NCBI GenBank assembly: GCA_964524705.1
Contig: CAZGDB010000014.1
Location: 1-44,135 of the forward strand
Length of the DNA: 44,135 nucleotides
From: CAZGDB01 sp964524705
Lineage (GTDB): Bacteria; Pseudomonadota; Gammaproteobacteria; Berkiellales; Berkiellaceae
Direction: 5' to 3'
Notes under the pieces: generated by a model
Told to the model about the DNA's origin: nothing
Databases searched by the model: none
The model's input: only the letters and a program-made list of their open reading frames with translations
Shown: in pieces, positions 24,719 to 33,480 of the stretch
How the letters are laid out: every line of letters begins with the position of its first letter
How positions within the stretch are numbered: position 1 is the stretch's first letter
Program-made: the position numbers and the translations under genes

Positions 24719-26554
24719 ATGTTCTCAAAAGCACCGATTGAATATATTGTAAATCCTGTACATCCGGAAGCGCATCTTTTTGAGGTGACGCTGCAAATTT
24801 TAAAACCAGACCCTAAGGGGCAACAACTTAGGTTACCGACTTGGACGCCGGGTAGTTATTTGGTTCGTGATTTTTCAAAACATGTGGTTCATATTAGCGC
24901 ACACACGCGTACAGGGGCCGTGTCTTTAATAAAAATAGATTTACATACTTGGCAATTACCACCATTAGCAGAACCCGTATTGATTCGTTATCAGGTCTAT
25001 GCCTGGGAGCTAAGTGTACGCGGTGCACATTTAGATAATACACATGGGTATTTTAATGGAGCCAGATTATTTTTAGAGGTATTGGGGCAGTCTGAGCTTC
25101 CTTGTGTAGTGCAATTGATGCGACCAGAAGGGGCGCGCTATGAAAGTTGGGCACTAGCAACGTCATTACCTTTAGGGCCAAAGACCGCGCGTTATGCATT
25201 TGGTGAGTACTATGCAGAGAATTATGATGACTTGTTAGATCACCCAGTTGAAATGGGAAACTATGAAAAAGTCTCTTTTATGGTAGCAGGGGTGCAGCAT
25301 GACCTCGTGGTAACGGGGTATCATCGCGGAGATCTGGTACGACTGACGGTTGATTTAAAAGAAATTTGTGAACATCAAGTGGCTTTTTTTGCAGAGGCAA
25401 AACCACCGATGGATTATTATGTGTTTTTACTGACATTAACTGCTGATGGGTATGGTGGTTTAGAACATCGGGCTTCTAGTAGTTTACAGGCTAAACGCGA
25501 AGATATGCCAATTATTGGCGTACCTGAACTCAGTGAAGGCTATAAAGGACTGTTAGGGCTCTTTAGTCATGAATATTTTCATTTATGGCATATTAAGCGT
25601 ATTAAACCAGCTGTCTTTTTACCTTATAACTTGACGGGACCTACGTGTACAGAACTGTTATGGGTATTTGAAGGGTTTACCGCCTATTATGATGACCTAT
25701 TTTTAGTGCGTTCTCATGTGATTGATGAAGAAAGCTATTTAGGGTTTTTAGAAAAAAATATTACGCGCTTAATGCGCTGCCCTGGGCGATTGAATCAAAC
25801 CTTAGCAGAATCTAGCTATGATGCTTGGCATAAATTTTATCAACAAGATGAAAATTCCCCGAATGCGATTGTCAGTTATTATTTGAAAGGCAGTTTATTG
25901 GCGTTGTGTTTAGATATTGCCTTGCGTGTGCATTCTAAAGATCAGTACTCTTTAGATACCGTAATGCATCTTTTATGGAAAGAATATGGGACACAGCAAC
26001 AAGGTTTAGCAGAACAAGCAATTTTTGAAATTGTAAATAAACTACAATTACCCGCAGTGTCACAGTTATTGCAAACGGGTGTCTATACCACGCAAGAATT
26101 ACCTTTAGCGGCGCTTTTGGCGGAAGTGGGGGTACATTTACATTTTCGTACGAGCACCTTGCTATCTGATTTGGGTGGCAAACTTAAAGGCGAAGGATTT
26201 AATGGGAACCAAGCGGTTTTGGGCGTACGCCTGAATTATGAAGATGGACATGTGAGTATTGCACAAGTTTTTGATGGAGGGGCAGCCCAAGAAGCCGGAT
26301 TAGCACCAGGGGATGTTTTGGTCGCTTTTGATGGGTTGCGGGTGACTAAAGAGAATTATGCTATTTTAGCTAGAAGAGTAGGGCCTCAAGTTCCGGTGAC
26401 TTTGACAATTTTCAGGCAAGAGGTACTATTACAATTTGAGGTGATGCTAAAAGTACCACCGAATGATACGGCTATTTTACAGTTTGAAAAAGAGGTCTCT
26501 GCCGCAGTAAGTGCAAGACGACAAGTATGGCTTAATACGCAGGAGCGGCTATGA
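24719..26554 (+). CDS. M61 family metallopeptidase with PDZ domain
   Basis: The 611-residue protein matches the glycyl-aminopeptidase family M61. The N-terminal beta domain carries LPTWTPGSYLVRDFSKHV (about residues 40-57). The catalytic zinc motif is HEYFHLWHIKRIKP (HExxH, near residue 283), with the third ligand in FEGFTAYYDD about 30 residues on. A PDZ domain follows near 500-580 (VFDGGAAQEAGLAPGDVLVAFDG). No signal peptide is visible, so it probably acts in the cytosol, removing N-terminal residues from peptides. Its stop overlaps the next start as ATGA, so translation is coupled to the outer-membrane protein gene. Confidence 0.93.
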   Translation: MFSKAPIEYIVNPVHPEAHLFEVTLQILKPDPKGQQLRLPTWTPGSYLVRDFSKHVVHISAHTRTGAVSLIKIDLHTWQLPPLAEPVLIRYQVYAWELSVRGAHLDNTHGYFNGARLFLEVLGQSELPCVVQLMRPEGARYESWALATSLPLGPKTARYAFGEYYAENYDDLLDHPVEMGNYEKVSFMVAGVQHDLVVTGYHRGDLVRLTVDLKEICEHQVAFFAEAKPPMDYYVFLLTLTADGYGGLEHRASSSLQAKREDMPIIGVPELSEGYKGLLGLFSHEYFHLWHIKRIKPAVFLPYNLTGPTCTELLWVFEGFTAYYDDLFLVRSHVIDEESYLGFLEKNITRLMRCPGRLNQTLAESSYDAWHKFYQQDENSPNAIVSYYLKGSLLALCLDIALRVHSKDQYSLDTVMHLLWKEYGTQQQGLAEQAIFEIVNKLQLPAVSQLLQTGVYTTQELPLAALLAEVGVHLHFRTSTLLSDLGGKLKGEGFNGNQAVLGVRLNYEDGHVSIAQVFDGGAAQEAGLAPGDVLVAFDGLRVTKENYAILARRVGPQVPVTLTIFRQEVLLQFEVMLKVPPNDTAILQFEKEVSAAVSARRQVWLNTQERL

Positions 26555-27294
26555 GATTACAGTATTCTTTGTTGGCAATAGGACTTACTATAGGGATGCC
26601 AGTTTGGGCTGCAGAGGCACCGGCTGTACCTATGTCTGCAATGCCTGAAGGGGCTGCAAAAATGGCAACACCACCTCCGGCTGATGATACTTTGAATGTT
26701 CCTGCTCCCACAGAAGAGAGCAAGCCTATAGCCAAAGCTAAAACTGAGGGTGATACTGTCAAAAAGGGACCTGCTAAACCTAAACCGGTGGCTCTTCGTG
26801 CGGGTATTGGGAGTTATTACTTAGATAGCGCGTGGGAGTTGGGGAACCGTCCTTTCTATCATCTTGGGGTGGCCTATCAGGCAGATCCACAATACTCTTA
26901 TGAAGTTCTTTTAGGAATGTTACGTACCAAAGAACGCTATACCAGTAATGATCCATTTTGGTTATTCGACTTTAGCGTGGCGGGCAGATATCACTTTGCA
27001 CAATGGAATGCTTTTAAACCTTTGATCTTAGTTGGGATTGGGGGGCAAAAATTAGAAGGTACTGGCAACTATGATCGTCGTGTTCAGATGCTCGTTGGTG
27101 GTGTAGGCGTAGAGTATGTGATCAGTGAAGATTATTCTGTTTTATTAGAAGGCCGCCAAAATTGGCAACGCTTTAAATTACCCAATCGTGTCGTTGGTGA
27201 AAAACGACATCATATGGATCATGCCGGGGTAGTCAATATCTCTATTGTGGGACATTTTGGCTTAGAAGGTCCGAGTTCTTATAAGAAAAAATAA
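26551..27294 (+). CDS. Small outer-membrane beta-barrel-like protein
   Basis: The 247-residue protein has a signal peptide (MRLQYSLLAIGLTIGMPVWA, cleavage before AEA), then a Pro/Ala/Lys-rich linker to about residue 85. The C-terminal domain has alternating aromatic/polar strands (RAGIGSYYLDSAWELGN, YSYEVLLGML, DFSVAGRYHF, VGGVGVEYVI, VVNISIVGHFGLEG) typical of OmpW/OmpA-like eight-stranded barrels. It is coupled to the M61 gene by a 4-base overlap. Function is unknown. A 13-bp AT-rich inverted repeat spans its stop codon. Confidence 0.7.
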   Translation: MRLQYSLLAIGLTIGMPVWAAEAPAVPMSAMPEGAAKMATPPPADDTLNVPAPTEESKPIAKAKTEGDTVKKGPAKPKPVALRAGIGSYYLDSAWELGNRPFYHLGVAYQADPQYSYEVLLGMLRTKERYTSNDPFWLFDFSVAGRYHFAQWNAFKPLILVGIGGQKLEGTGNYDRRVQMLVGGVGVEYVISEDYSVLLEGRQNWQRFKLPNRVVGEKRHHMDHAGVVNISIVGHFGLEGPSSYKKK

Positions 27295-27317
27295 GTAAAT
27301 CAATTTATTTTTTCTTA
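27282..27317. repeat. 13-bp perfect inverted repeat spanning the outer-membrane protein stop codon
   Basis: TAAGAAAAAATAA (27282-27294) pairs with TTATTTTTTCTTA (27305-27317) across a 10-base loop. The stem is nearly all A-T, and its left arm includes the TAA stop. It may help end transcription through the T6 run, but the stem is weak. Confidence 0.5.
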
Positions 27318-27376
27318 GGGGTATGTGAAATGCTCCTTGTTAGTAGTTATTTTAAAAACTAGTATCGGGAGCCTGC

Positions 27377-28432
27377 ATGCTGATTAATTTGCGTGATATT
27401 ATGCGTACCAAACTTTCAGAGTTAAGGAATTTGCAGGTTCGCTATACTTCTTGTGAGTTTGAAACACCGCCACGCGTGTTGTTTGTGAACGATATGGAGA
27501 CTAAAAGGGTAATCTCGGATTATCGTGATTTGAAACCAGTCCAGTTGAGTGCAGAAGAAAAAACATGTGTAAAGAATTGCCTTGAAGCCAATAAAAATAA
27601 TCCTGATTTTTATAATGGATATCTGATTTTATTGAAAGATGTTGTGTACGATAGTGCTAGTAATGTGCTGTATGTGGAAGCATTACGTTGCCGTTATGCG
27701 GTTATTTTCTTTTTATGTGAGGGAAAACTACAGCATATGCCTGAGTTGTCTAAACAAGGGCTTTTTAAAAGTGGTGCATTGGTTCCATTTGTTACACAAG
27801 ATGGGTTTACTGCATTATTAGAAAGAAAAAATAAAGTATACGCACCCGTTGCAGGCTTTGCAGAGCCTATAGAAAAAAATGCAAATCGTTTGACGCCTCA
27901 CACATTGCCTGGTTTATATGAATGCACAGCAGTAACAGAAGCCTTAGAAGAAGCCTTGTGGGATGATGTTTTGCCTCGGCACAGTAGAGTAGCTTTTTCC
28001 ACAAAAGGGGTAACGGGCATAACAATGCTGCGTACGCCTAATGGAGAAAGTCTTGTAGATTTTATTGTGCCTATTGAACTAAAATGCAATGGTGATCGCC
28101 TTGCTAATATTCTGCAAACCAATTGTGCGCCAGATGCTGCAGAGCATACTAAGAATTTTGAGATGGTTCCTTTAAATTCAGTGCACAAATCTGATATCCT
28201 ACAAAAAAATCTTTTTGGAAGATTTATTTATGGCCCCGTCTTGGCAAGTGCTGCACGTGTGGCTAATCTGGGGAGTGAGATCCCACGTTGTTTGCCAGGA
28301 GATAAGACGCCTATGATTTTTTCAGTAAAAGCATTGGTGCCACAAATAGAAAGACCTTTGCAATCTGCCAAAGCAGATTTAGTAGCTTTATTGTGTCACA
28401 AACGGGTTCAGAAATTGATTACCCCACAATAG
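27377..28432 (+). CDS. Divergent Nudix-like protein with an interrupted Nudix box
   Basis: The 351-residue protein starts at an ATG with GGGAG 5 bases upstream. Residues 143-166 (GFTALLERKNKVYAPVAGFA, then EPIE) resemble the strand-turn entering a Nudix box, and 187-194 reads TEALEEAL. Taken together, G160-x5-E166 and E188/E191/E192 match Gx5E...REUxEE, but 20 residues separate the halves instead of 7, the Arg is Thr, and the closing Gly is Leu. A Nudix pyrophosphatase with an insertion, or an inactive derivative, is the best reading. There is no signal peptide. Its end overlaps hipA tail to tail by 45 bases. Confidence 0.45.
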   Translation: MLINLRDIMRTKLSELRNLQVRYTSCEFETPPRVLFVNDMETKRVISDYRDLKPVQLSAEEKTCVKNCLEANKNNPDFYNGYLILLKDVVYDSASNVLYVEALRCRYAVIFFLCEGKLQHMPELSKQGLFKSGALVPFVTQDGFTALLERKNKVYAPVAGFAEPIEKNANRLTPHTLPGLYECTAVTEALEEALWDDVLPRHSRVAFSTKGVTGITMLRTPNGESLVDFIVPIELKCNGDRLANILQTNCAPDAAEHTKNFEMVPLNSVHKSDILQKNLFGRFIYGPVLASAARVANLGSEIPRCLPGDKTPMIFSVKALVPQIERPLQSAKADLVALLCHKRVQKLITPQ

Positions 28433-29641
28433 TTTTTGTTCTGCACTACTTAATTGTGCCTCTTCACAAACAGACAGCCAGTTTTTTTCGATGATGCTTT
28501 TTTGATGCTCAAAAATACTTAAAGCTTCGGTTTGCGAGAGTGAAAAATTATGAGCGGCTGCCACACAGGTCTTTAGTTGGCTTAGATTGTTGTTGCCAAT
28601 AATCAGCATGGCTTGTGAGGCTTCTTGTCCGGAACGTCCCTGTGGACAAATATCATAAGCCGGAGTTAAAGATAAGTTTTTTCCATCCCAAAACGCGGCA
28701 TGATTACGTGCATGATCATCTGTATTTCCACAGAGAATGTTAAACATGAGCCTGGAAAAAAGCTCTTTTAATGTGGATTTAGGATCTTTAAATCTACGAC
28801 GAATGATTTCTGTTAAAGTTTCATAACTGGCATATCGCGCCATCATCTCATCGAGTCCTAAGAGCGTGAGTGCAGAGACCATGCTTTTACGAGACCAACT
28901 GTTTCCAAATTTTTCACGATCAAAGCGTTGCACTAAGAGCACCTCTTTATGTGCTACCGTGATGAGTTTTACAGGAGCTACCTGGAGACCTGCTAGCGCA
29001 GCTAAGCGCATTGCTATAAATTCCATTTTAAGGACATTATAGAGGTCTTGGCTAGAAGAAAACTTTGCGATATAGGGAATATTATCGATCTGAATGAGTG
29101 CTTTAGGGCGTGCGCCACCAATAGAGGTCCCATGGAGCAAAGCTTGATCTAACTCAGGGTTTAATAAGACCCCTTCCTCTACACGTGCACTAGAGGTGAG
29201 CAATTCTTCTAAGGTAATATGTGGTGTGGTCCTTGGGATATATTCAGTAGGGGAACGTTGAAAATCTAAGGCTCCAATACGATCTGATCCAGATTCTAAC
29301 AGATACGTTAATTCAGAAAGTTCAACTGTATCTGTACCCTTTAAGCCTAATAATTTTTTGATAATCACACGTCGGCCCCAGGCATCTGGCGCTGCGTCGC
29401 GAATACAACTGGGCATGGTTAGCCCTTTTAATAGCGGTAACAATCCAGGCTGTAAGGGTAACTCGGGTTCATAAATAGGAATTGCAGGGGATATATCATG
29501 CTGGCGTTGTAGATAGTTTTTCCCATAGTTAAACCGTAATGTTCCATTTCTTTCTTGTAGATGGCCTGCGATCACCGGCTCTGTAGTATTGGGAAGCCAA
29601 ATCCAAACGTAGGCTTCATGATTGATTTGGTTAGAAGTCAT
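28388..29641 (-). CDS. hipA: HipA-family serine/threonine kinase toxin
   Basis: From the ATG at 29641 (AAGGA about 8 bases upstream) the protein has 417 residues; an in-frame ATG at 29665 is an alternative. The HipA fold is clear: an N-terminal HipA_N region (AGHLQERNGTLRFNYGKNYL), the loop SIGGARPKA near residue 173, VQRFDRE, the catalytic NTDDHARNH (Asp near 308) and the metal-binding TPAYDICP (Asp near 330). HipA of E. coli phosphorylates glutamyl-tRNA synthetase and causes growth arrest; the target here is not known. The gene overlaps its antitoxin hipB by 11 bases, typical of this toxin-antitoxin operon. Catalytic residues appear intact. Confidence 0.9.
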   Translation of the reverse strand: MTSNQINHEAYVWIWLPNTTEPVIAGHLQERNGTLRFNYGKNYLQRQHDISPAIPIYEPELPLQPGLLPLLKGLTMPSCIRDAAPDAWGRRVIIKKLLGLKGTDTVELSELTYLLESGSDRIGALDFQRSPTEYIPRTTPHITLEELLTSSARVEEGVLLNPELDQALLHGTSIGGARPKALIQIDNIPYIAKFSSSQDLYNVLKMEFIAMRLAALAGLQVAPVKLITVAHKEVLLVQRFDREKFGNSWSRKSMVSALTLLGLDEMMARYASYETLTEIIRRRFKDPKSTLKELFSRLMFNILCGNTDDHARNHAAFWDGKNLSLTPAYDICPQGRSGQEASQAMLIIGNNNLSQLKTCVAAAHNFSLSQTEALSIFEHQKSIIEKNWLSVCEEAQLSSAEQKLLWGNQFLNPFVTQ

Positions 29642-29972
29642 CGTTAAAGTCCTTGGTAGAGTCATGGATTGCTTTGGGTAATAGGGCTAATTTTTCTTCC
29701 GTTTGTCGGCGATATCGGGTCAGTGCATTGGGTTCCATCTCAAAAAGCTGAATACCCAGCAAGGTAGCTACTTCAAATACGACACCTATTGCACAACTCG
29801 GATCTCCAGTTTCGATACGATAGAGTAGGTTTCTAGAGATCCCAGCTTGGTCTGCTAAGGTTTGGGTTTTTCGTTTTTGCTCTTTGCGTGCAGCACGGAT
29901 AAGTCCACCTAGCAGGGAAACGGCATCTTTAGTATAACGAGAATAGGTGCGTATCATCGATTTTGACATCAT
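29631..29972 (-). CDS. hipB: HipB-like antitoxin, helix-turn-helix repressor
   Basis: From the ATG at 29972 the protein has 113 residues; an ATG at 29993 would put the operator-like palindrome 29979-29988 inside the gene and is less likely. An XRE-type helix-turn-helix is visible (LIRAARKEQKRKTQTLADQAGISRNLLYRIETG). HipB proteins bind HipA, neutralise it and repress their own operon. The C-terminal tail (about residues 85-113) is long and charged, which may be the part that contacts HipA. A near-consensus promoter lies at 30023-30051. Confidence 0.88.
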   Translation of the reverse strand: MMSKSMIRTYSRYTKDAVSLLGGLIRAARKEQKRKTQTLADQAGISRNLLYRIETGDPSCAIGVVFEVATLLGIQLFEMEPNALTRYRRQTEEKLALLPKAIHDSTKDFNDDF

Positions 29973-29978
29973 TTTGTA

Positions 29979-29988
29979 CCATATATGG
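29979..29988. promoter_or_regulatory. CCATATATGG palindrome, possible HipB operator
   Basis: A perfect 10-bp palindrome lies between the predicted hip transcription start and the hipB start codon, where a repressor could block elongation or initiation. Confidence 0.4.
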
Positions 29989-30022
29989 AGCATATCGGCT
30001 TAATATGCGCTTTCTATAGATC

Positions 30023-30051
30023 AAAATAGTATATTTTTTAAATTAAGTCAA
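30023..30051 (-). promoter_or_regulatory. Promoter of the hipBA operon
   Basis: On the minus strand, TTGACT (30046-30051) and TATTTT (30023-30028) are 17 bases apart, about 50 bases upstream of the hipB start. Confidence 0.55.
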
Positions 30052-30075
30052 ATGGCTTGCTATTATAAGTGAGCA

Positions 30076-30111
30076 GTCAAAGAACAGCTTCTGTGTAGGC
30101 TGTTCTTTGAC
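30076..30111. repeat. 13-bp perfect hairpin after gatB
   Basis: GTCAAAGAACAGC (30076-30088) and GCTGTTCTTTGAC (30099-30111) form a perfect stem with a 10-base loop, just past the gatB stop. No T run follows on the minus strand, so it may protect the 3' end or work with Rho. It also separates gatCAB from hipBA. Confidence 0.7.
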
Positions 30112-30126
30112 ATTGAGGTGGATAGG

Positions 30127-31560
30127 CTACTTACTTAAGGCCTCTAAGAATAACTTATTAGCCTGTTCAGGATTAGCTTTCCCTTTGGATTGCTTCATCA
30201 ACTGCCCTACAAAGTAGGCCAATAACTTGTCTTTACCAGCTTTATAATCCGCAACTTGCGTGGGGTTGTCGGTGATGATCTGATCTACCAATGGCAACAA
30301 CGCAGAGACATCATTGATTTGTGATAATCCTTGAGATTCTACGATATGTTTGACGGATTGACTGGGGTCAGACCATAAGGTTTCAAACACACCTTTGGCT
30401 AATTTACCCGATAATGTACCACCCTCAATATAGTTCAACAGTTCCTGCATATGGGTCACAGTAATAGGGGAATCTTGAATCTCGATATTTGCTTGATTCA
30501 AACATCCTAAGAGTTCTGAGGTGATCCAATTCGCAGCGAGCTTAGGAGTGATTTTAGTATTCCCTAATACAGTCTCAAAATAGGCCGCTAATGCACGTGA
30601 ACTGGTTAATACCGTAGCATCATATTCAGTTAAGGCATATTCTGCTTGAAAACGATTGCGTTTAGCTTCGGGTAATTCCGGTAAGCTTGCTTTCACGCCT
30701 GCGATAAATTCAGGGGTTAAGATCACTGGCAATAAGTCAGGGTCTGGAAAATACCGATAATCATTAGCATTTTCTTTATCTCGCATATTACGCGTTTCAT
30801 TTTTAACAGGATCGTATAAACGGGTTTGTTGAATAATGGTTTCGCCAGCTTCGATGAGTTGAATTTGTCGATCTACCTCATACAAAATCGCTTTTTCTAC
30901 AAACCTAAACGAGTTAACGTTTTTAATTTCACAACGGGTGCCTAAAGGCTCTCCTGGACGACGTACAGATACGTTTGCGTCCACGCGGAAAGATCCTTCT
31001 TGCATATTGCCATCACAGATTTCTAAGTAACAAACCAAAGCATGTAAGGTCTTTAAGTACGCAATCGCTTCTTCTGCAGAACGCATATCTGGTTCACTGA
31101 CGATTTCTAATAACCCAGTGCCCGCACGGTTAAGATCGATCCCAGTTTTATCAGCAAAGGCTTCATGTAAAGATTTACCCGCATCTTCTTCTAAATGCGC
31201 ACGGGTAATGCCAATACTTTTGGTTTCTCCGTTTAGACGAATATTTAAAGTTCCTTTACCTACAATAGGCTCATCAAACTGACTGATTTGATAGCCTTTT
31301 GGCAAATCAGGGTAAAAATAATTTTTACGTGCGAAAACACTTTTAGGGTTAATCTGTGCGTTCACACTTAGCCCAAATTTAACAGCCATACGTACGGCTT
31401 CTTGGTTTAAGACAGGCAAGATGCCGGGTAAACCTAAGTCAATCGCACAGGCTTGTGCATTCGCTGGTGCCCCAAAAGCCGTGGATGCCCCAGAGAAAAT
31501 CTTAGATTTGGTTAATAACTGAACATGTACTTCAAGGCCAATAACGGTTTCCCAAGACAT
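30127..31560 (-). CDS. gatB: Asp/Glu-tRNA amidotransferase subunit B
   Basis: The 477-residue protein binds misacylated Glu-tRNA(Gln) or Asp-tRNA(Asn) and, as part of GatCAB, phosphorylates the acid and amidates it with ammonia from GatA. The N-terminal kinase-like domain starts WETVIGLEVHVQLLTKSKIFS and includes FYPDLPKGYQISQFD and RVDANVSVRRPGEPLGTRCEIKN; the helical tail domain near residues 290-477 ends the protein, as usual for GatB. It follows gatA by 12 bases in the order gatC-gatA-gatB. Presence of this operon suggests that the organism lacks GlnRS or AsnRS, or uses the indirect route for at least one of them. Confidence 0.97.
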   Translation of the reverse strand: MSWETVIGLEVHVQLLTKSKIFSGASTAFGAPANAQACAIDLGLPGILPVLNQEAVRMAVKFGLSVNAQINPKSVFARKNYFYPDLPKGYQISQFDEPIVGKGTLNIRLNGETKSIGITRAHLEEDAGKSLHEAFADKTGIDLNRAGTGLLEIVSEPDMRSAEEAIAYLKTLHALVCYLEICDGNMQEGSFRVDANVSVRRPGEPLGTRCEIKNVNSFRFVEKAILYEVDRQIQLIEAGETIIQQTRLYDPVKNETRNMRDKENANDYRYFPDPDLLPVILTPEFIAGVKASLPELPEAKRNRFQAEYALTEYDATVLTSSRALAAYFETVLGNTKITPKLAANWITSELLGCLNQANIEIQDSPITVTHMQELLNYIEGGTLSGKLAKGVFETLWSDPSQSVKHIVESQGLSQINDVSALLPLVDQIITDNPTQVADYKAGKDKLLAYFVGQLMKQSKGKANPEQANKLFLEALSK

Positions 31561-31572
31561 AAGAGATCCCCT

Positions 31573-33036
31573 TTAAGCTATTGCATTGTACGCTGGCACT
31601 TGTTGATGCCAAGTCGTATCTTGTTGGTATAAATGTGCCACGTTGAGTAGCTTGGCTTCACTAAAGTGTGGCCCAATCAGCTGTAATCCCACGGGCAGCG
31701 CTCCGATTTGTCCACAAGGGATCGCTAAACCTGGTAAGCCTGCTAAGTTGGTGGCAATCGTATAAATATCAGATAAATACATTTGTATAGGATCGCTGAG
31801 TTTTTCTCCCAGTTTAAAAGCTGGGCTCGGGGTCGTAGGGCCTAAAATGACGTCAACATCTTTAAAGGCAGCCTGAAAATCCATGGCAATCTTTTGACGT
31901 ACTTTTTGTGCTTTTAAGTAGTAGGCATCATAGTAACCTGCTGATAATGCATAGGTTCCGACTAAAATACGTCTTTTGACTTCTGCACCAAAAGCTTCAG
32001 CACGGGTACGCGTATACAGATCTGTTAAACTCTTAGGATTTTCTGCACGGTAGCCATAACGTACGCCATCATAACGGGATAAATTCGAAGAACATTCCGC
32101 AGAAGCAATAATGTAATACACTGGCACGGATAAAGGACTATGCGGTAAACGAATAGGCACAAAAACGGCACCACGTTTTTTCAGTACAACCATTGCGGCA
32201 TCTAGCGCAGCATGAATCGCAGGATCTAAACCTGCTTCAAAATATTCAGCTGGTAAACCAATTCTGAGCCCTTCGATAGAATCATTTAAAGTAGCAGTAT
32301 AATCAGGAACCGGATGGTCCAAAGAAGTTGAATCCTTAGGATCAAAACCTGCCATATGATTTAAAACCATTGCTGCATCTTCAGCAGTCTGAGTCATAGG
32401 ACCGGCTTGATCTAAGCTGGAGGCAAACGCAATCATTCCAAAACGGGAAATACGCCCATAAGTTGGCTTTAACCCAGTAATACCACATAAAGCTGCAGGC
32501 TGGCGAATAGAACCACCAGTATCGGTTCCTGTGGTAAATGGCACTAAACGCGCAGCTACTGCTGCTGCGGAACCACCTGAAGACCCACCGGCGACACAAC
32601 TTAAGTCATGAGGATTAAAGACCGGACCATACGTACTGGTCTCATTAGAAGAACCCATTGCAAATTCGTCCATATTGGTTTTACCCACCATGACCATACC
32701 TGCTTGGGCTAAACGCTCTACTACAGTCGCAGAGTAAGGTGCTGTAAAGTTCCCTAACATTTTAGAACCACAAGTAGTGAGCACGTCTTGGGTGCAAAAA
32801 ATATCCTTGTGCGCCATTGGGATCCCAGTTAAAGCGGTGGCTTTACCAGCTGCGCGTAAAGCATCGGCTTGTTGCGCTTGTGCTAAGGCTTGGGATTCCG
32901 TAACGGTAATAAAAGAATTGAGTTTTTTATCAAACTTTTTAATTCTGTCTAATGCGGCTTGGGTCAGCTCAACACTAGAGACTTTTTTGGTACTTAATAG
33001 TTCTGAAAGCTGTTTGAGGGTATATTCGGCTATCAC
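31573..33036 (-). CDS. gatA: Asp/Glu-tRNA amidotransferase subunit A (amidase)
   Basis: The 487-residue amidase-signature enzyme hydrolyses glutamine and passes ammonia through the complex to GatB. The catalytic Lys lies in GIPMAHKDIFCT (about residue 78). The glycine/serine-rich signature GGSSGGSAAAVAARLVPFTTGTDTGGSIRQPAA, with the catalytic cis-Ser and Ser nucleophile, lies near 150-182. Length is that of typical GatA (about 485). It follows gatC by 17 bases. Confidence 0.97.
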   Translation of the reverse strand: MIAEYTLKQLSELLSTKKVSSVELTQAALDRIKKFDKKLNSFITVTESQALAQAQQADALRAAGKATALTGIPMAHKDIFCTQDVLTTCGSKMLGNFTAPYSATVVERLAQAGMVMVGKTNMDEFAMGSSNETSTYGPVFNPHDLSCVAGGSSGGSAAAVAARLVPFTTGTDTGGSIRQPAALCGITGLKPTYGRISRFGMIAFASSLDQAGPMTQTAEDAAMVLNHMAGFDPKDSTSLDHPVPDYTATLNDSIEGLRIGLPAEYFEAGLDPAIHAALDAAMVVLKKRGAVFVPIRLPHSPLSVPVYYIIASAECSSNLSRYDGVRYGYRAENPKSLTDLYTRTRAEAFGAEVKRRILVGTYALSAGYYDAYYLKAQKVRQKIAMDFQAAFKDVDVILGPTTPSPAFKLGEKLSDPIQMYLSDIYTIATNLAGLPGLAIPCGQIGALPVGLQLIGPHFSEAKLLNVAHLYQQDTTWHQQVPAYNAIA

Positions 33037-33053
33037 GACAAAGACTCCAAAGG

Positions 33054-33344
33054 TTATAAGTTGTCAGCACGCGGTACAAGGAACAAATTGGCGATCTGAT
33101 CTGGAGCCAGCGCCAAAAAAACCTCAGGTTGGGGTTGTTCGGTGACTTCATCTGCTCGTAAACGTTGTTGTGCTGCTAAAGGGTGATGCATAGGTTCAAT
33201 GCCGTCTGTGTCGACTGCCTGAACTTGACTGATCATCTCTAAAATGTGGTTTAATTTTTCTTGCACGGGCGCTAACTCTGTTTCAGAGATAGCAATCCGG
33301 GCTAAATGTGCCACTTGACGAATTTGGTCCTGATTAACACTCAT
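33054..33344 (-). CDS. gatC: Asp/Glu-tRNA amidotransferase subunit C
   Basis: The 96-residue protein starts at the ATG at 33344 with AGAGG 5 bases upstream. The frame is open further upstream, to 33563, but those codons run antisense into mreB and do not look like GatC. The family pattern is visible: VAHLARIAISETELAPVQEKLNHIL, then EPMHHPLAAQQRLRADEV. GatC wraps around the GatA-GatB interface and stabilises the complex. It is divergent from mreB, with 136 bases for both promoters. Confidence 0.95.
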   Translation of the reverse strand: MSVNQDQIRQVAHLARIAISETELAPVQEKLNHILEMISQVQAVDTDGIEPMHHPLAAQQRLRADEVTEQPQPEVFLALAPDQIANLFLVPRADNL

Positions 33345-33480
33345 AAAAAGCCTCTGTTTAAGTAAACTAACCAATAGTAGAATGCCAAGCATGATACCAT
33401 AGATCTCGCCTTGCCGAAAGCAGAAGAGCTTGTTACAGTAAGGGTTAAAGGTAACTGCATTACAAGGGATTTGGCTAACT

